From: Yinghuangia soli
GTDB lineage: Bacteria; Actinomycetota; Actinomycetes; Streptomycetales; Streptomycetaceae
Length of the DNA: 64,000 nt
Assembly (NCBI RefSeq): GCF_021502675.1
Contig: NZ_JAKFHA010000004.1
Location: 247,722 to 311,721, forward strand
Direction of reading: 5' to 3'
The position numbers were made by a program, and so were the translations under genes. Shown here piece after piece: positions 1-9,711 of the stretch. The notes under the pieces were generated by a model. It was not told where the DNA came from. It did not search any database and saw only the letters and a list, made by a program, of their open reading frames with translations. Position 1 is the stretch's first letter; each line of letters begins with the position of its first letter.

Positions 1-80
<80 letters not shown>

Positions 81-135
81 GTCCCCGCACTTTTCGGCGG
101 GACAGGCGCTGTTCCGCTGCTGCTCTGAGGCCCCC

Positions 136-330
136 TCAGGCGGCAAGCCGGACGCGAGGCCGGTGCGGCGCGATCAGCCGCCCGTCCGGGAGGAGCTCCC
201 CGGTGTCCTCGAAAAGGACCACGCCGTTGCACAGCAGACTCCACCCCTGCTCGGGATGGGCGGCGATCACGTGCGCAGCCTCCCGGTCAGGGCTGTCGGC
301 CGGTGGGCATTGCGGTTGGTGCTGGCACAT
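136..330 (-). CDS. DUF5999 family small protein
   Basis: A 64-residue soluble protein beginning MCQHQPQCPPADS. Its body (HPEQGWSLLCNGVVLFEDTG, then LLPDG and IAPHRP) is the signature of the DUF5999 family that is widespread in Streptomyces; the function is unknown. Three cysteines near the N-terminus and one in LLCNG could bind a metal, but this is inference. I chose the ATG at 330 because it is preceded by a GAAGG ribosome site and matches the family start; the upstream extension in the same frame is arginine-rich and not family-like. It lies alone downstream of the rskA/sigK pair on the same strand, about 210 bp away. Confidence 0.85.
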   Translation of the reverse strand: MCQHQPQCPPADSPDREAAHVIAAHPEQGWSLLCNGVVLFEDTGELLPDGRLIAPHRPRVRLAA

Positions 331-425
331 CCTCGTACCTTCTCGGTGGTCTTCGCGATGAATCGCGACAGGCCGGGCGGTGGCCGACCGGCCCTGCGGA
401 GTGGCGCGTTGTCGTGCGGTGCGCT

Positions 426-451
426 GCGGCCGCGCGCCTTTGCGCGGCCGC
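426..451 (-). terminator. Hairpin between rskA and DUF5999 gene
   Basis: A perfect 10-bp inverted repeat (426-435 with 442-451, 6-nt loop) lies downstream of the rskA-like stop. It probably ends the sigK-rskA transcript. No U tract follows, which is usual for actinomycete terminators. A second short inverted repeat (453-459 with 466-472) sits beside it. Confidence 0.45.
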
Positions 452-543
452 GACACGACCTGACTCGTGTCTTGTCCCATCCTGCGCCTGTCGGGAGCCT
501 GCCGCAGCGAATTTCGCACTTCTCACCCGACCGCGCCATGGCG

Positions 544-1323
544 CTACACCGGGAGGGTCATCACCAGCACCGGACGGGTGGTGGGCGCGGGTGACCCGCC
601 TGCGGGCTCGAGGGTGACCCCGATGCGCGCGGCATCGCCCAACCGGTCCGCCATCAGACTCGCGGAAGCGTTCCCACCTGCGGTTTCGTCGAGCAGACCG
701 GCCGACCGGACGCCTGCGTCCGTCATGAACCACACCTGGTAGACACGGGCCGGTCCGGCGGGCGGCAGCCCGTCCGCGAGGACCAGCATCCTGTCCACTT
801 CACGCGACGCCAGCACCGTCATCCGGCTGCCGTCCGGGCCCGCGCCGGACGCGCCCCGGGCATCCGGCGCGGCGATCACCGCGGCGATGCGCTCGGCACG
901 CGTGTCGCCGCCGGATTTCGCGTCCATGAGCAGCACGCCGAGCACCACCGCGGCCGCGAACATGGCCGCGGCGGCCAGCCACGGCAGCCGTGCGGCGCGC
1001 GTCCGGCGGATCGGCAGCGCAGCATGGGCGCCGCCTGCACCGGCGCTGCGCGGCGGGGGGACCTGGCGGACCGAGCGGATCTCGGACATCACCCGGGCAC
1101 GCAGCCGGTCGGGCGGCCGCACCGCGGTCGTGCTGGCCAGCCGGGCGGCGGTCTCGCGCAGCTCGCGGACCTCCTCGCGGCACGCCGGGCAGGCTTCCAA
1201 GTGCCGCTCCACCGCGGCGCGCTCGGCGGCGTCCAGCGCGTCGACCGCGTACGGGCCGGTCAGCGCATGGGCGTCGTCGCCGTCGCCGGCACTGCGGCGG
1301 GCCGGGCCGAGGGGATGGTTCAT
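544..1323 (-). CDS. rskA: Anti-sigma-K factor, RskA family
   Basis: A 259-residue single-pass membrane protein. The cytosolic N-terminus carries an anti-sigma zinc-finger motif (HLEACPACREEV, about residues 41-52). A transmembrane helix follows (LPWLAAAAMFAAAVVLGVLL, near 133-152), then an extracytoplasmic RskA C-terminal domain ending in VLVMTLPV. Proteins of this family hold a cognate ECF sigma factor inactive at the membrane and release it on a signal, often through regulated proteolysis. The start codon overlaps the sigK stop by four bases, indicating translational coupling. Pairing, topology and domain order all agree. The inducing signal cannot be read from the sequence. Confidence 0.9.
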   Translation of the reverse strand: MNHPLGPARRSAGDGDDAHALTGPYAVDALDAAERAAVERHLEACPACREEVRELRETAARLASTTAVRPPDRLRARVMSEIRSVRQVPPPRSAGAGGAHAALPIRRTRAARLPWLAAAAMFAAAVVLGVLLMDAKSGGDTRAERIAAVIAAPDARGASGAGPDGSRMTVLASREVDRMLVLADGLPPAGPARVYQVWFMTDAGVRSAGLLDETAGGNASASLMADRLGDAARIGVTLEPAGGSPAPTTRPVLVMTLPV

Positions 1324-1913
1324 GTCGAGGTCACCCCCAGGCAGTCGCGCATGCGGATAAGGCCGTCCCGGAGCCGCGTCTTCACGGTGCCGAGCGGGAC
1401 GTCGAGCAGCTCGGCGACCTCACGGTACGTGTAACCCCCGTAGTAGGCGAGGGTGATGGACTCCCGCTGCAACTCGGTGAGCGAGGCCAGACACCTGCGC
1501 ACCTGCTCGCGTTCCATACGTGCCTCCACCTCCTCCGCCACCTCGTCGTACGCCGCCACTTCGGCCTGCCGCCCGACACGCTCCTCGCGGTCCGCGGCCG
1601 ACTGCGCGGAACGCACTCGGTCCACCGCACGCCGGTGCGCCATGGTGCATACCCACGCGCCGGCACTGCCGCGCGCCGCATCGAACCGCGCCGCACTGCG
1701 CCAGATCTCGACCAGCACCTCCTGCGCGACTTCCTCCGACTGCGCCGGATCGCGCAGGACGCGCAGCACCACACCGAGGACGACGGGCGAGACCCGGGCG
1801 TAGACGGCTTCGAAGGCTGCGGTATCCCCGCGCGCCACGAGGGGGAGCAGCACTTCCAGGGGCGCCTCGGGATCAGGCGCGGACTCGCTCCGGACGGTCC
1901 TCAGCGCCCGCAC
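1320..1913 (-). CDS. sigK: ECF RNA polymerase sigma factor, SigK type
   Basis: An ECF sigma factor with region 2 (FEAVYARVSPVVLGVVLRVL, then EEVAQEVLVEIW and GAWVCTMAHRRAVDRVR) and region 4 (LTELQRESITLAYYGGYTYR, then LLDVPLGTVKTRLRDG). These are characteristic of the SigK (ECF19) group, which pairs with RskA anti-sigma factors; that gene follows directly with a 4-bp overlap. I chose the GTG at 1913, which has GGAGG four bases upstream. A GTG at 1967 would add 18 arginine/proline-rich residues and lacks a ribosome site. The protein is then 197 residues, normal for the group. The regulon is not visible here. Confidence 0.9.
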   Translation of the reverse strand: MRALRTVRSESAPDPEAPLEVLLPLVARGDTAAFEAVYARVSPVVLGVVLRVLRDPAQSEEVAQEVLVEIWRSAARFDAARGSAGAWVCTMAHRRAVDRVRSAQSAADREERVGRQAEVAAYDEVAEEVEARMEREQVRRCLASLTELQRESITLAYYGGYTYREVAELLDVPLGTVKTRLRDGLIRMRDCLGVTST

Positions 1914-2888
1914 GACACCTCCAGGTGAAGGCCGCACACGCGCGCCGCGGCGACCCGAGCTGCGCACGGGGGTGCTGCGCCGGCCCGGGCGGAGGGGTTG
2001 CGGGGAGGATTCGGCAGAGCTGCCAGGTCGCCCGGAACTGGCCGCCCAACGGGATGGGGGCGCATGGTCGGCCCGTTTCCGGCGGGGCCTGTCGTCAGGG
2101 GTGCCGCGAGGTCGCCCAGGACCTGTCCGCGGCGGCGCGTGGCGGCAGGGGACGGCTCGACGGCCGTCTCGTACGGCAGTTGCGGGGGGCGGGCCGTCGA
2201 GGGCGCTGTGCGGTCGGGGAGGAGCGGGCGGTGGTGGCGGGACGGGGCGGTCGGGGGACCGTCCGGTGCGGGGGAAGCGGGACCGGAACAGGCAGTGGTG
2301 GGCGTGCTCGTGGGGCGTATGGCCGGGCTCCGTGACGGGGGTGCGGTGGGGGCGGCCAGGGGTGGGTTGCAGGGGCGGGACGCGGTGGTGGGGGACGGTT
2401 CAGCCGGCGTCCGCTGCGGGGTGTGGGGCCCGGCGGCCGGCGTCTTTGTGCGGCGCCGGGCGGGGGTGGGTGGGGCGTTTCGCTGGTTCACGGCGGGCCT
2501 CCGCGCTGGGCGGCGGTGGGTTGCGCTGCGGCCATGCTGCACCCCTGGTCCGGCGGTTGGCGAGAGCCGGGTGGCGTGCGGTGCCGGGATTCTCCCGGGG
2601 CGGGGAGGGGACGTGGCGGTCTCCTCCCCGCTTGGGGGATTCACCCGGGCGCTTGCGCACCCGCCTTGGTGTCACCGGGGGTTCGCGGCCGGGGGCGGCG
2701 CGGATTGGTGGCCGGGCGGGGAAATCGCGGCAAGCTGCGGGTGCTGGTGCCCGGCCTGGTGCGGCGGTCGGGGCGCCGGGGAGTGCGGGGCGGGGCTGCG
2801 GGCGGGCGGTCGGGTGCCGGAGGCGGGGCCTGGCGGTCGGGCCTGCAGGGCAGGCTCGGCGGTCGGGGCTGCGGGCCGGCTCGGGCGG
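1914..2888. other. Long G-skewed non-coding stretch
   Basis: About 975 bp with strong G-over-C skew on the plus strand. Open frames exist on both strands, but their third positions are far less G/C-biased than those of the neighbouring genes, and their products are Pro/Thr/Arg-rich with no recognisable motif. Short imperfect repeats of the type GGCGGTCGGG recur between 2740 and 2900. The sigK promoter should lie at the left edge. I see no supported gene. Confidence 0.6.
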
Positions 2889-3515
2889 TCAGGCCTGGGC
2901 GGCGGCCAGGAGGCGGCGGCCGCGGGCGCCGAGTGCGCCGGCCAGTTCGTCCGCCGGATACGCGCGCAGCGGCTGGACGCCGGGCGGTGCGGGGGCCAGC
3001 GGGACCAGCAGGTCCTGCCACCCGATCAGGTCGGCGAGCCACAAGGCGACCGTGTACAGGCCGGGGATGTGCAGCAACCGCAGTTCGTAGTACCCGCGTT
3101 CGATCTGCGGGAGGCTGCGGACCGTCGCGACGGCCGCATCGGTGCAGGTGGTGAACGGGCCCTCGGTGAAGCGCGCGACCGGGCCGTGGCCGGTGTCGGC
3201 CACCTCGACCGCGCCGACCGTGTGCCCGCCGTCGTGCACGAGCCAGCGCCATCCGACCGGCCGAGCCGCCTCCACGCCGCGGCCGGCCGCCAGGTCGGCG
3301 AGGTCGACCTCGAACATGCGGTGCGGGCACACCGCGGTGAACGGCCCCGGCAGCACGGCGTCGCGCGCCGCTTCAGGGGACCGCGGAGACGCCGGAGGGT
3401 CCGGTTCGGTGGATTCGGGGTCTTGCGAAGGTGTCGGCCGCCGATACGGCGCATCAAGCACCGCTCGTACGGCCTCCCGGGCGTGCTCGGGTGTTTCGGG
3501 CACACGCAGGACCAT
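2889..3515 (-). CDS. Hypothetical protein
   Basis: A 208-residue predicted soluble protein that I do not recognise. The first 60 residues are proline-rich and probably disordered. The rest (from about HRMFEVDLADLAAG) looks like a folded domain with conserved-looking stretches GWRWLVHDGGHTVGAVEVAD and IPGLYTVALWLADLIGWQ. The ATG at 3515 has a GAGG site eight bases upstream, and third positions are strongly G/C, so it is a real gene. A candidate promoter lies about 160 bp upstream. The gene is transcribed alone. Confidence 0.7.
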   Translation of the reverse strand: MVLRVPETPEHAREAVRAVLDAPYRRPTPSQDPESTEPDPPASPRSPEAARDAVLPGPFTAVCPHRMFEVDLADLAAGRGVEAARPVGWRWLVHDGGHTVGAVEVADTGHGPVARFTEGPFTTCTDAAVATVRSLPQIERGYYELRLLHIPGLYTVALWLADLIGWQDLLVPLAPAPPGVQPLRAYPADELAGALGARGRRLLAAAQA

Positions 3516-3669
3516 GAGACCGCCTCATTTCTGATGCAGCGTCCGGGGTCACGCCGCAGGGCGTGGATCGAGGCCGAGAGTGAAGGAGAAAAAAGCCGCT
3601 GTGCCGGTCCGGTCCGGGCGGGTGCTGCGCCGCGCAATGCAGGAACCGACCGTACAAGCCGGTCAGCGC

Positions 3670-3697
3670 ATTGTACTTGAACGGCTGCGAAAAGTAA
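3670..3697 (-). promoter_or_regulatory. Candidate housekeeping promoter
   Basis: Read on the minus strand, TTACTT is followed after 16 bases by TACAAT, close to the principal-sigma consensus. It lies in an A/T-richer patch of the 345-bp gap between the hypothetical gene at 2889-3515 and the CNNM gene, and would give a leader of about 150 nt for the hypothetical gene. The rest of the gap (3516-3859) holds nothing else I can identify. Confidence 0.4.
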
Positions 3698-3859
3698 CGA
3701 ACTGCTGACGATTCTCTGTCGGTAGTCGCCTGCTAGCCGCCTGATTGTGGGGTTTTCGCCGGTCGGAGGCCCGACGCGGCCGTACCCAGGGGGTACGGGG
3801 GCGCTCGAGGGGCGCGTCGGACGGGCGCGGGGCCGCGCGGGGCGTCCCGAGCGGCGTGA

Positions 3860-4846
3860 TCAAGCCAGAAAGCCGGCGAGCACGTCGTCCAGACTCGTGA
3901 GCCCTTCCGGGGCGCCGTCCGGATCCGCCACGACCGCGAGATGGGTGCGCCCCGCCCGCATCCGGCCGAGCAGCACCGACAGCGTGGTGCCGGGCGGCAC
4001 GGTGAGCAGCGGGTAGACCGGCACGTCGTCGTCCGGGCCGCGGTCCAGCGTGTCGTGCACGTGGACGTAGCCCTGCAGCCGGTCGCCGTCCAGTACCGGG
4101 AAACGCGAGCGGCCGGTCTCCACGGACGCGCGTTCGAGGGCCCGCCCCGTCACCGGCGCGGCCAGCGAACGCACCTCGCTCCAGGGCCGCATGACCTGGT
4201 CCGCGGTACGCGAGGTCAGGGTCAGCGCGGCCGACAGGCGGTTGTGCCCGCGCTGGTCGAGCAGGTCGTGCTCGTGCGACTCGGCGAGCACCGCGGGCAG
4301 TTCCTCCGCGGTGTAGACGCTGCGCACCTCGTCGACCGGGTCGACCCGGAACAGCCGCAGGCATCCGTTCGCCACATGGTTGAAGAACCACAGGATCGGC
4401 GCGGTGAGCCGCGCGAAAAGCCACAGCGGCGGCGTGAGCCACAGCGCGGACTCCTCGGGGCCGGCCAGCGCGATGTTCTTGGGCACCATCTCGCCCAGCA
4501 CCATGTGGCAGAAGACCACGAACGCCAGTCCGATGGCGAACGCCAGCGGCCGCACCGCGCCGTGCGGGATGCCGACCGCTTCGAGCGGGCCTTCGAGGAG
4601 GTGTTCGATGGCCGGCTCGGCGACCGCGCCCAGGCCCAGCGAGGCTACGGTGATGCCCAGTTGGGCCGCGGCCAGCATCCGGGAGATCTGCTCCATGCCG
4701 TGCAGCACGATCCGGGCGCGCTTCGAGCCTTCCTCGGCCTTGGGCGCGATCTTGGTGCGGCGGGCCGAGACGAGGGCGAACTCGGCGCCCACGAAGAACG
4801 CGTTGGCGAGCAGCAGCACGACGGACAGGACGAGTGCGCCGGCCAT
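3860..4846 (-). CDS. CNNM/HlyC-CorC family membrane protein (short form)
   Basis: A 328-residue protein with an N-terminal DUF21/CNNM transmembrane domain (NAFFVGAEFALVSARRTK start, about residues 1-190 with three to four helices and MVLGEMVPKNIAL) followed by a CBS pair (VMRPWSEV..., RSRFPVLDGDRLQGYVHVHD, then RAGRTHLAVVADPDG). The family is linked to divalent-cation (Mg2+/Co2+) transport or its regulation. It ends right after the CBS pair, so the C-terminal CorC/HlyC domain of its longer neighbour is missing. Its ATG overlaps the stop of the upstream paralogue (TAATG), so the two are translationally coupled and may form a heteromer. Confidence 0.9.
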   Translation of the reverse strand: MAGALVLSVVLLLANAFFVGAEFALVSARRTKIAPKAEEGSKRARIVLHGMEQISRMLAAAQLGITVASLGLGAVAEPAIEHLLEGPLEAVGIPHGAVRPLAFAIGLAFVVFCHMVLGEMVPKNIALAGPEESALWLTPPLWLFARLTAPILWFFNHVANGCLRLFRVDPVDEVRSVYTAEELPAVLAESHEHDLLDQRGHNRLSAALTLTSRTADQVMRPWSEVRSLAAPVTGRALERASVETGRSRFPVLDGDRLQGYVHVHDTLDRGPDDDVPVYPLLTVPPGTTLSVLLGRMRAGRTHLAVVADPDGAPEGLTSLDDVLAGFLA

Positions 4847-6291
4847 TAGGAGCCTCCCGCCGGGCCGCGGCCGCCATCGGGGCGGCGTTCGTCCGGGCCG
4901 GCCTCGGTGCCGGGCTCACCGGGCCCACCGGGCTCGTCGCGCTCGCCTGGCTCGCCGGGCAGCCGGACGATCTCGACCTCGTCGACCCGCAGTTTGTCCA
5001 TCGCCGCCACTATGACCCGGCGGTCCTCGACGTCCACCCATTCGCCCACCTGCGGCACGTGCCCCAGGTGGGCCAGCACCAGGCCGGCCAGCGTGCTGTA
5101 GTCGCCCTCGGGCATCCGCCAGCCGCTGGCCTCCTCCACCTCGTCCGCGCGCAGCAGCCCCGAAAGGCGCAGCGGCTGCGTGGTGTCCCGGGCCGGCGGC
5201 GCGAAGGGGGCGTCCGGCTCGTCCATCGGATCGTGCTCGTCGGCGAGGTCGCCGACCAGCTCCTCGGCCAGGTCCTCGGCCGTCACCACGCCCGCGGTGC
5301 CGCCGTACTCGTCGACCACCACCGCGAGTTGGGTGTGCGCCTCGCGCAGGCGTTCGACCACGCGGTCGAGGTTGAGCGAGGTCGGCACCAGGACCGGCGG
5401 CCGCACGATCGCCCGCACCGGGGTCTTCGCGCGCCGCTCCGGCGCGATGGGGAAGGCGTCGTGCACCACCGCGATCCCGGTGATCTCGTCGAGGTTCGCA
5501 CCGCGCACCGGGAAGCGGCTGTGGCCGCTGTCGCGCGCCGCGGCCATCAGGTCGGCGACGGTCGCGGACGGCGGCAGCGACACCACGTCCGTACGCGGCG
5601 TCATCGCCTCGTCGGCCTGCTTCTCGGAGAACCGCAGCGCCCGGTGCAGCACGCGCGCGGTCCCCGGCGGCAGCACCCCCGCCCGGGCGGAGTGGCGTAC
5701 CAGCTGGGCCAGTTCCTCCGCGGAGCGCGCCGATCCCAGCTCCTCCTGCGGCTCGATGCCCAGCCGCCGGACGAAGAAGTTCGCGGAGCCGTTGAGGAAG
5801 GTGATGACCGGGCGGAAGACCGCGGAGAACGCCGCCTGGAACGGCCCGGCGATCCGCGCCACCTCCAGCGGCCGGGCGATCGAGGCGTTCTTGGGGACCA
5901 GTTCGCCCAGCACCATCTGCACCGCGGCGGCGGTGACCAGCGCCAGCGGGCCCGTCAGGTTGTCCGCGACGGCGTCCCCGATGCCCGGGATCCACCGGGC
6001 GACCGGCTCGACGATGTGCGCCAGCGCGGGTTCGGCGACGTACCCGGCGACCAACGACGTGATGGTGATGCCCAGCTGCGCCCCGGACAGCTGGAACGAC
6101 AGCGTGCGCAGCGCCCTGAGGACGCGCGTGGCGCCGCGGTCGCCCTCGTGGGCGAGCTCCTCGACCCGGCTGCGCTCGACCGTGATCAGCGCGAACTCGG
6201 CGGCCACGAACATGCCGTTCGCCGCGATCAGCACGGCGAGCAGCAATAACGGCAACGCGACGTCGATCGCCGGTCTCCTCGGTCGGCCCAC
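4846..6291 (-). CDS. CNNM/HlyC-CorC family membrane protein (long form)
   Basis: A 481-residue paralogue of the next gene downstream. It has an N-terminal DUF21 domain with the family start (LIAANGMFVAAEFALITVER) and MVLGELVPKNASIA. A CBS pair follows (AMTPRTDVVSLP, SRFPVRGANLDEITGIAVVH, HTQLAVVVDEYGGTAGVVT), then a C-terminal CorC/HlyC transporter-associated domain (about 360-450) and a Gly/Pro/Glu-rich tail. A role in Mg2+/Co2+ homeostasis is the family expectation. I chose the GTG at 6291, which has GGAGG nine bases upstream; another GTG at 6309 lacks one. Two coupled CNNM genes of unequal length are common in Streptomyces. Confidence 0.9.
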   Translation of the reverse strand: MGRPRRPAIDVALPLLLLAVLIAANGMFVAAEFALITVERSRVEELAHEGDRGATRVLRALRTLSFQLSGAQLGITITSLVAGYVAEPALAHIVEPVARWIPGIGDAVADNLTGPLALVTAAAVQMVLGELVPKNASIARPLEVARIAGPFQAAFSAVFRPVITFLNGSANFFVRRLGIEPQEELGSARSAEELAQLVRHSARAGVLPPGTARVLHRALRFSEKQADEAMTPRTDVVSLPPSATVADLMAAARDSGHSRFPVRGANLDEITGIAVVHDAFPIAPERRAKTPVRAIVRPPVLVPTSLNLDRVVERLREAHTQLAVVVDEYGGTAGVVTAEDLAEELVGDLADEHDPMDEPDAPFAPPARDTTQPLRLSGLLRADEVEEASGWRMPEGDYSTLAGLVLAHLGHVPQVGEWVDVEDRRVIVAAMDKLRVDEVEIVRLPGEPGERDEPGGPGEPGTEAGPDERRPDGGRGPAGGS

Positions 6292-6517
6292 GGTCCGGAG
6301 CCTCCGCACCGACGGCCCCGGACGGCACCCGCGGCAGGCGCCGTCCGGTCAGATTACGTCGGCTTCCGGGCAACCCGGAGCACGCCACGCCACATCCGGA
6401 CGCTGCCCGGGACCGCCGCCGCGGCTGCCGCCGGGGTGCTTGCCGAGGTGCTCGCCGAGGCCGGGCGGCGGACCGCCGGTGGGGCTGCGCCACCCAGGCG
6501 GCCGCCCGGCCAGCGCG

Positions 6518-7381
6518 TCATACCGGGACGGTGAACTTGTAGCCCTGGGCCAGCAGATTCGGGATCAGCTGGCGCAGGTAGTCCACGCTCATGGTCCGGT
6601 CCCCGCCGCCGTCGTGCATCAGGATGACGCCGTTCGGGCCGAGCTGCTTGGACATCGTCTCGTTCATCTTGTCGATGCCCGGCTTCCGCCAGTCCAGGGT
6701 GTCCACCGTCCAGCCCAGCGACCGCATGCCCAGCGACGCCGCCATCTCCTGCACCTGCGGCGACCACATGCCGCCGGGCGCGCGGTACCACGGCACCGGC
6801 GCGTTCGGCACCGCGGCGCGGATGGCGTCCAGGGTGCCCTGCATCTGCGCGCGCATCTCGTCCGGCGTGCGGTCGGGCATCTTCGTGTCGTGGCTCATGG
6901 TGTGGTTGCACAGCGTGTGCCCGGCCGCCACGATGTCGCGGATCTGCCCGGGCAGCGCCTTCGCCTGGTTGCCGACCACGCAGAAGACGGCCTTGATGTC
7001 GTGCTGCTTCAGGATCTCCAGCACCTGGCCGGTGTACGTCGTCCACGGCCCGTCGTCGAACGTCAGCGCGACCCACTTGCCGCCGTCGGTGTGCCCGGTA
7101 CGGGACTGCAGCGCGGTCGAGACCTTGCCCGTGTCGTGCGCGGGCGGCCCGCCGGCCGGCGGCGTCGCGGCGCCGCTCGGCAGGCTCGCGGGACCGTCCG
7201 ACGGCCCCCCGGGCTGCGGCGGTTGGCCGGCATCGTCCTGCGTCGGACGCGATCCGGCCACCGGCGTACCGGAACGCACGGTGTCCGCACTCGCGGTCCA
7301 GACCAGAAAGCCGCACAGGAACACGGCGAGCGCGACGACCGCCGCTTGGAACGACGCACTGCGCACAGGCATCTCGGGCAC
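6518..7381 (-). CDS. Membrane-anchored polysaccharide deacetylase (NodB domain)
   Basis: A secreted or membrane-anchored carbohydrate esterase family 4 enzyme that should remove N-acetyl groups from wall or exopolysaccharide amino sugars. After an N-terminal helix (FQAAVVALAVFLCGFLVW) and a Pro/Gly/Ser-rich linker to about residue 95 comes the NodB domain. All motifs are present: TFDDGPW (107-113), NHTMSHD (159-165), RAPGG (200-204) and LMHDGGGDR (254-262), so the metal ligands and catalytic residues look intact. I chose the GTG at 7381, which follows a TGGGGG ribosome site; an ATG nine bases on is an alternative. It is unlinked to the second deacetylase near 56 kb, which has a different linker. 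Confidence 0.85.
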   Translation of the reverse strand: MPEMPVRSASFQAAVVALAVFLCGFLVWTASADTVRSGTPVAGSRPTQDDAGQPPQPGGPSDGPASLPSGAATPPAGGPPAHDTGKVSTALQSRTGHTDGGKWVALTFDDGPWTTYTGQVLEILKQHDIKAVFCVVGNQAKALPGQIRDIVAAGHTLCNHTMSHDTKMPDRTPDEMRAQMQGTLDAIRAAVPNAPVPWYRAPGGMWSPQVQEMAASLGMRSLGWTVDTLDWRKPGIDKMNETMSKQLGPNGVILMHDGGGDRTMSVDYLRQLIPNLLAQGYKFTVPV

Positions 7382-7622
7382 GGTGAACCCCCAGGTGGAA
7401 CGTGGTGAACCGCCGTGCCGCCCCAGACACGACGCGCGGGCGCACCGGCAGGAATACGTACGCACCACCCGGGCCGCTCACACCCTGGTGATCACGAAAT
7501 CCCCGCGGAAGAGGCCTCCGTGCGCGTCTGCCATCCCTGGCCGGATGACCTGATGTCAGGGGTGACGCGGCGGCTCCGCGTGCGGTTCCCTGGGAGCCGG
7601 GATCGACTCGGGGAGGACGCCC

Positions 7623-9101
7623 ATGGGGGAGAAGGTCGACCAGATCGAGTTCACCAGGTCCGACCGGCAGCGCTACCGGCACAAGCTCCGGCGCTGCCTT
7701 GCCACACTCGAACGCATGCTCGCCGAGCACCGGTTCGAGAGCCCGCGCAAACTCATGGGCGTCGAGATCGAGCTCAACCTCGCGGACGCCGACGGCCTGC
7801 CGTGCATGGTCAACGACCAGGTCCTGGACCGCATCGCCAGCCCGGACTTCCAGACCGAACTGGGGCAGTTCAACATCGAGGTCAACATCCCGCCGCACCG
7901 GCTGGCCGGGCCGGTGTTCTCCGAACTCGCCGAAGAACTGCGCACCAGCCTGGACTATGCGGACCGCAAGGCCGCCGAATCCGGTGCCCGCATCGTCATG
8001 ATCGGCATCCTGCCGACCCTCACCGACGCCCACATGGTGCTCGAGAACCTGTCCCACAACCCGCGGTACACGCTCCTCAACGACCAGATCCTGATGGCCC
8101 GCGGCGAGGACATCCAGCTCCAGATCGAAGGCGTCGAACGCCTGGTCACCACGTCCGCGAGCATCGCCCCCGAAGCGGCCTGCACGTCCGTGCAGCTGCA
8201 TCTCCAGGTGACCCCGGACAACTTCGGCGCGGCGTGGAACGCGGCGCAGTCCATCTCCGGGGTCCAGGTCGCGCTCGGCGCCAACTCGCCGTTCCTCTTC
8301 GGCCGCGAACTCTGGCGCGAGACGCGGCCGATCCTCTTCGAGCAGTCGTGCGACACCCGCCCCGAGGAGCTCATCGCGCAAGGCGTACGCCCGCTCACGT
8401 GGTTCGGCGAACGCTGGATCGACTCCGTCGTGGACCTGTTCGCCGAGAATGTCCGCTACTTCCCCTCGCTGCTGCCGATCTGCGACGACGAGGACCCGGT
8501 CGAGGCGCTGGACCGCGGCGACATCCCGCACCTGCGCGAACTCAAGCTGCACAACGGCACGATCTACCGCTGGAACCGCCCGGTGTACGACGTCGCGCGC
8601 GGCAAACCGCACCTGCGCGTCGAGAACCGCGTGCTGCCGGCCGGCCCGACCGTCGACGACATCATCGCCAACGCGGCCTTCTACTACGGCGTCGTACGCT
8701 CCCTCGTCGAGGACGAACTGCCGGTCTGGCAGCGCATGTCCTTCGAGCAGGCCACCGAGAACTTCCACACCGGCGCGCGGGACGGCATCGAAGCCGAACT
8801 CACCTGGCCGGGCCTGGGCCGCGTCCCGGTCACCGACCTCGTCCTGCGCGAACTCCTGCCCCGCGCCCGGCGCGGCCTGGACGCCTGGGGCATCGACGCC
8901 CGCGAGAGCGACCAGTACCTCGGCATCATCGAACAGCGCTGCCTGCGGCGCACCAACGGCGCGGCGTGGCAGAGCGCCATGTTCCACCACTACCGCGACC
9001 GCCTCGGCCTCGACCGCCTGGGCGCTCTCCGCGCGATGACGCTCCGCTACGCCGAACTGATGCGCGGGGGTACGCCGGTCCACACCTGGCCCATCCCCTG
9101 A
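7623..9101 (+). CDS. Glutamate--cysteine ligase-like (GCS2 family) enzyme
   Basis: A 492-residue cytosolic ATP-dependent carboxylate-amine ligase of the GCS2 superfamily. It shows GVEIELNLAD near residue 46 and GQFNIEVNIPPHRL near 80, both typical glutamate/metal-binding elements, and later VALGANSPFLFGRELWRETR and RVENRVLPAGPTVDD. The family makes gamma-glutamyl conjugates such as gamma-glutamylcysteine. In actinomycetes several such paralogues exist, and this longer, soluble type is usually annotated only by similarity, so the exact substrate is uncertain. The start at 7623 has a strong GGGGAGG site. It is monocistronic; a long repeat-rich gap follows. Confidence 0.75.
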   Translation: MGEKVDQIEFTRSDRQRYRHKLRRCLATLERMLAEHRFESPRKLMGVEIELNLADADGLPCMVNDQVLDRIASPDFQTELGQFNIEVNIPPHRLAGPVFSELAEELRTSLDYADRKAAESGARIVMIGILPTLTDAHMVLENLSHNPRYTLLNDQILMARGEDIQLQIEGVERLVTTSASIAPEAACTSVQLHLQVTPDNFGAAWNAAQSISGVQVALGANSPFLFGRELWRETRPILFEQSCDTRPEELIAQGVRPLTWFGERWIDSVVDLFAENVRYFPSLLPICDDEDPVEALDRGDIPHLRELKLHNGTIYRWNRPVYDVARGKPHLRVENRVLPAGPTVDDIIANAAFYYGVVRSLVEDELPVWQRMSFEQATENFHTGARDGIEAELTWPGLGRVPVTDLVLRELLPRARRGLDAWGIDARESDQYLGIIEQRCLRRTNGAAWQSAMFHHYRDRLGLDRLGALRAMTLRYAELMRGGTPVHTWPIP

Positions 9102-9444
9102 CCGAACGAGGCCGCTGCCGGGGCAGCCCACGCACCGGAGGGAGCAAGAAGCGTCCAGAGGGCCCGCAGGCCGGTCGAGCCCCGCGAAACTGCGCAGCGC
9201 AAGGACGCGACGCCGGCTGGGGCTGGGGCTGGGGCTGGGGCTGGCAGCTGGGGCTGGTGGCGGGACCGGGGCTGGGGTCGGGTCCGGGCGCAGGCCGGTC
9301 AGGGCTGGGCAACCACTCGGCGATGCCGGTCGGCCGCCCCCGAACCCGCCCGGTCCGCCGCCCGCCACCGAGCCCGTCGGGTCCGCCGCCCGCCGCGGAA
9401 CCCGGCCCACACCAACCGAACACCGCACTCGCCGCGGCGCCCGT

Positions 9445-9491
9445 CCCGGCCCTTCGCGCCCGCGCCGGGGCGCAAGCGCGAAGGGCCCGGG
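9445..9491. repeat. Hairpin repeat, copy 1
   Basis: A perfect 12-bp stem (9448-9459 with 9476-9487), extendable with one bulged C, around a 16-nt loop containing GGGGCGCAAG. It reappears in diverged form about 267 bp downstream. Confidence 0.6.
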
Positions 9492-9711
9492 AGGGCTTCC
9501 GCCCTGCGGAGACCGGCCATGCGGAGACCGGCCAGCGACCGGCCGGTGGCCGGGCGACGGCATGGCGCAAGGGCGCGGCGATGGCTGGGTGCAGGCCGTT
9601 CGGGCCTGGGCGATCACTCGGCAACGCCCGGCCCCACCGCCCGCCACCCTCCCCGCCGTCCGCGGGACCTCGCTCCAGACCGACTGGACGCTGCGCCTGC
9701 CGCGGCACCTG

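Noticed and set aside
1901-2644. Long minus-strand open frame in the G-skewed region upstream of sigK
   Set aside because: Product is Pro/Thr/Ser/Arg-rich with no motif, third-position G/C is well below that of real neighbours, and it overlaps sigK in another frame.
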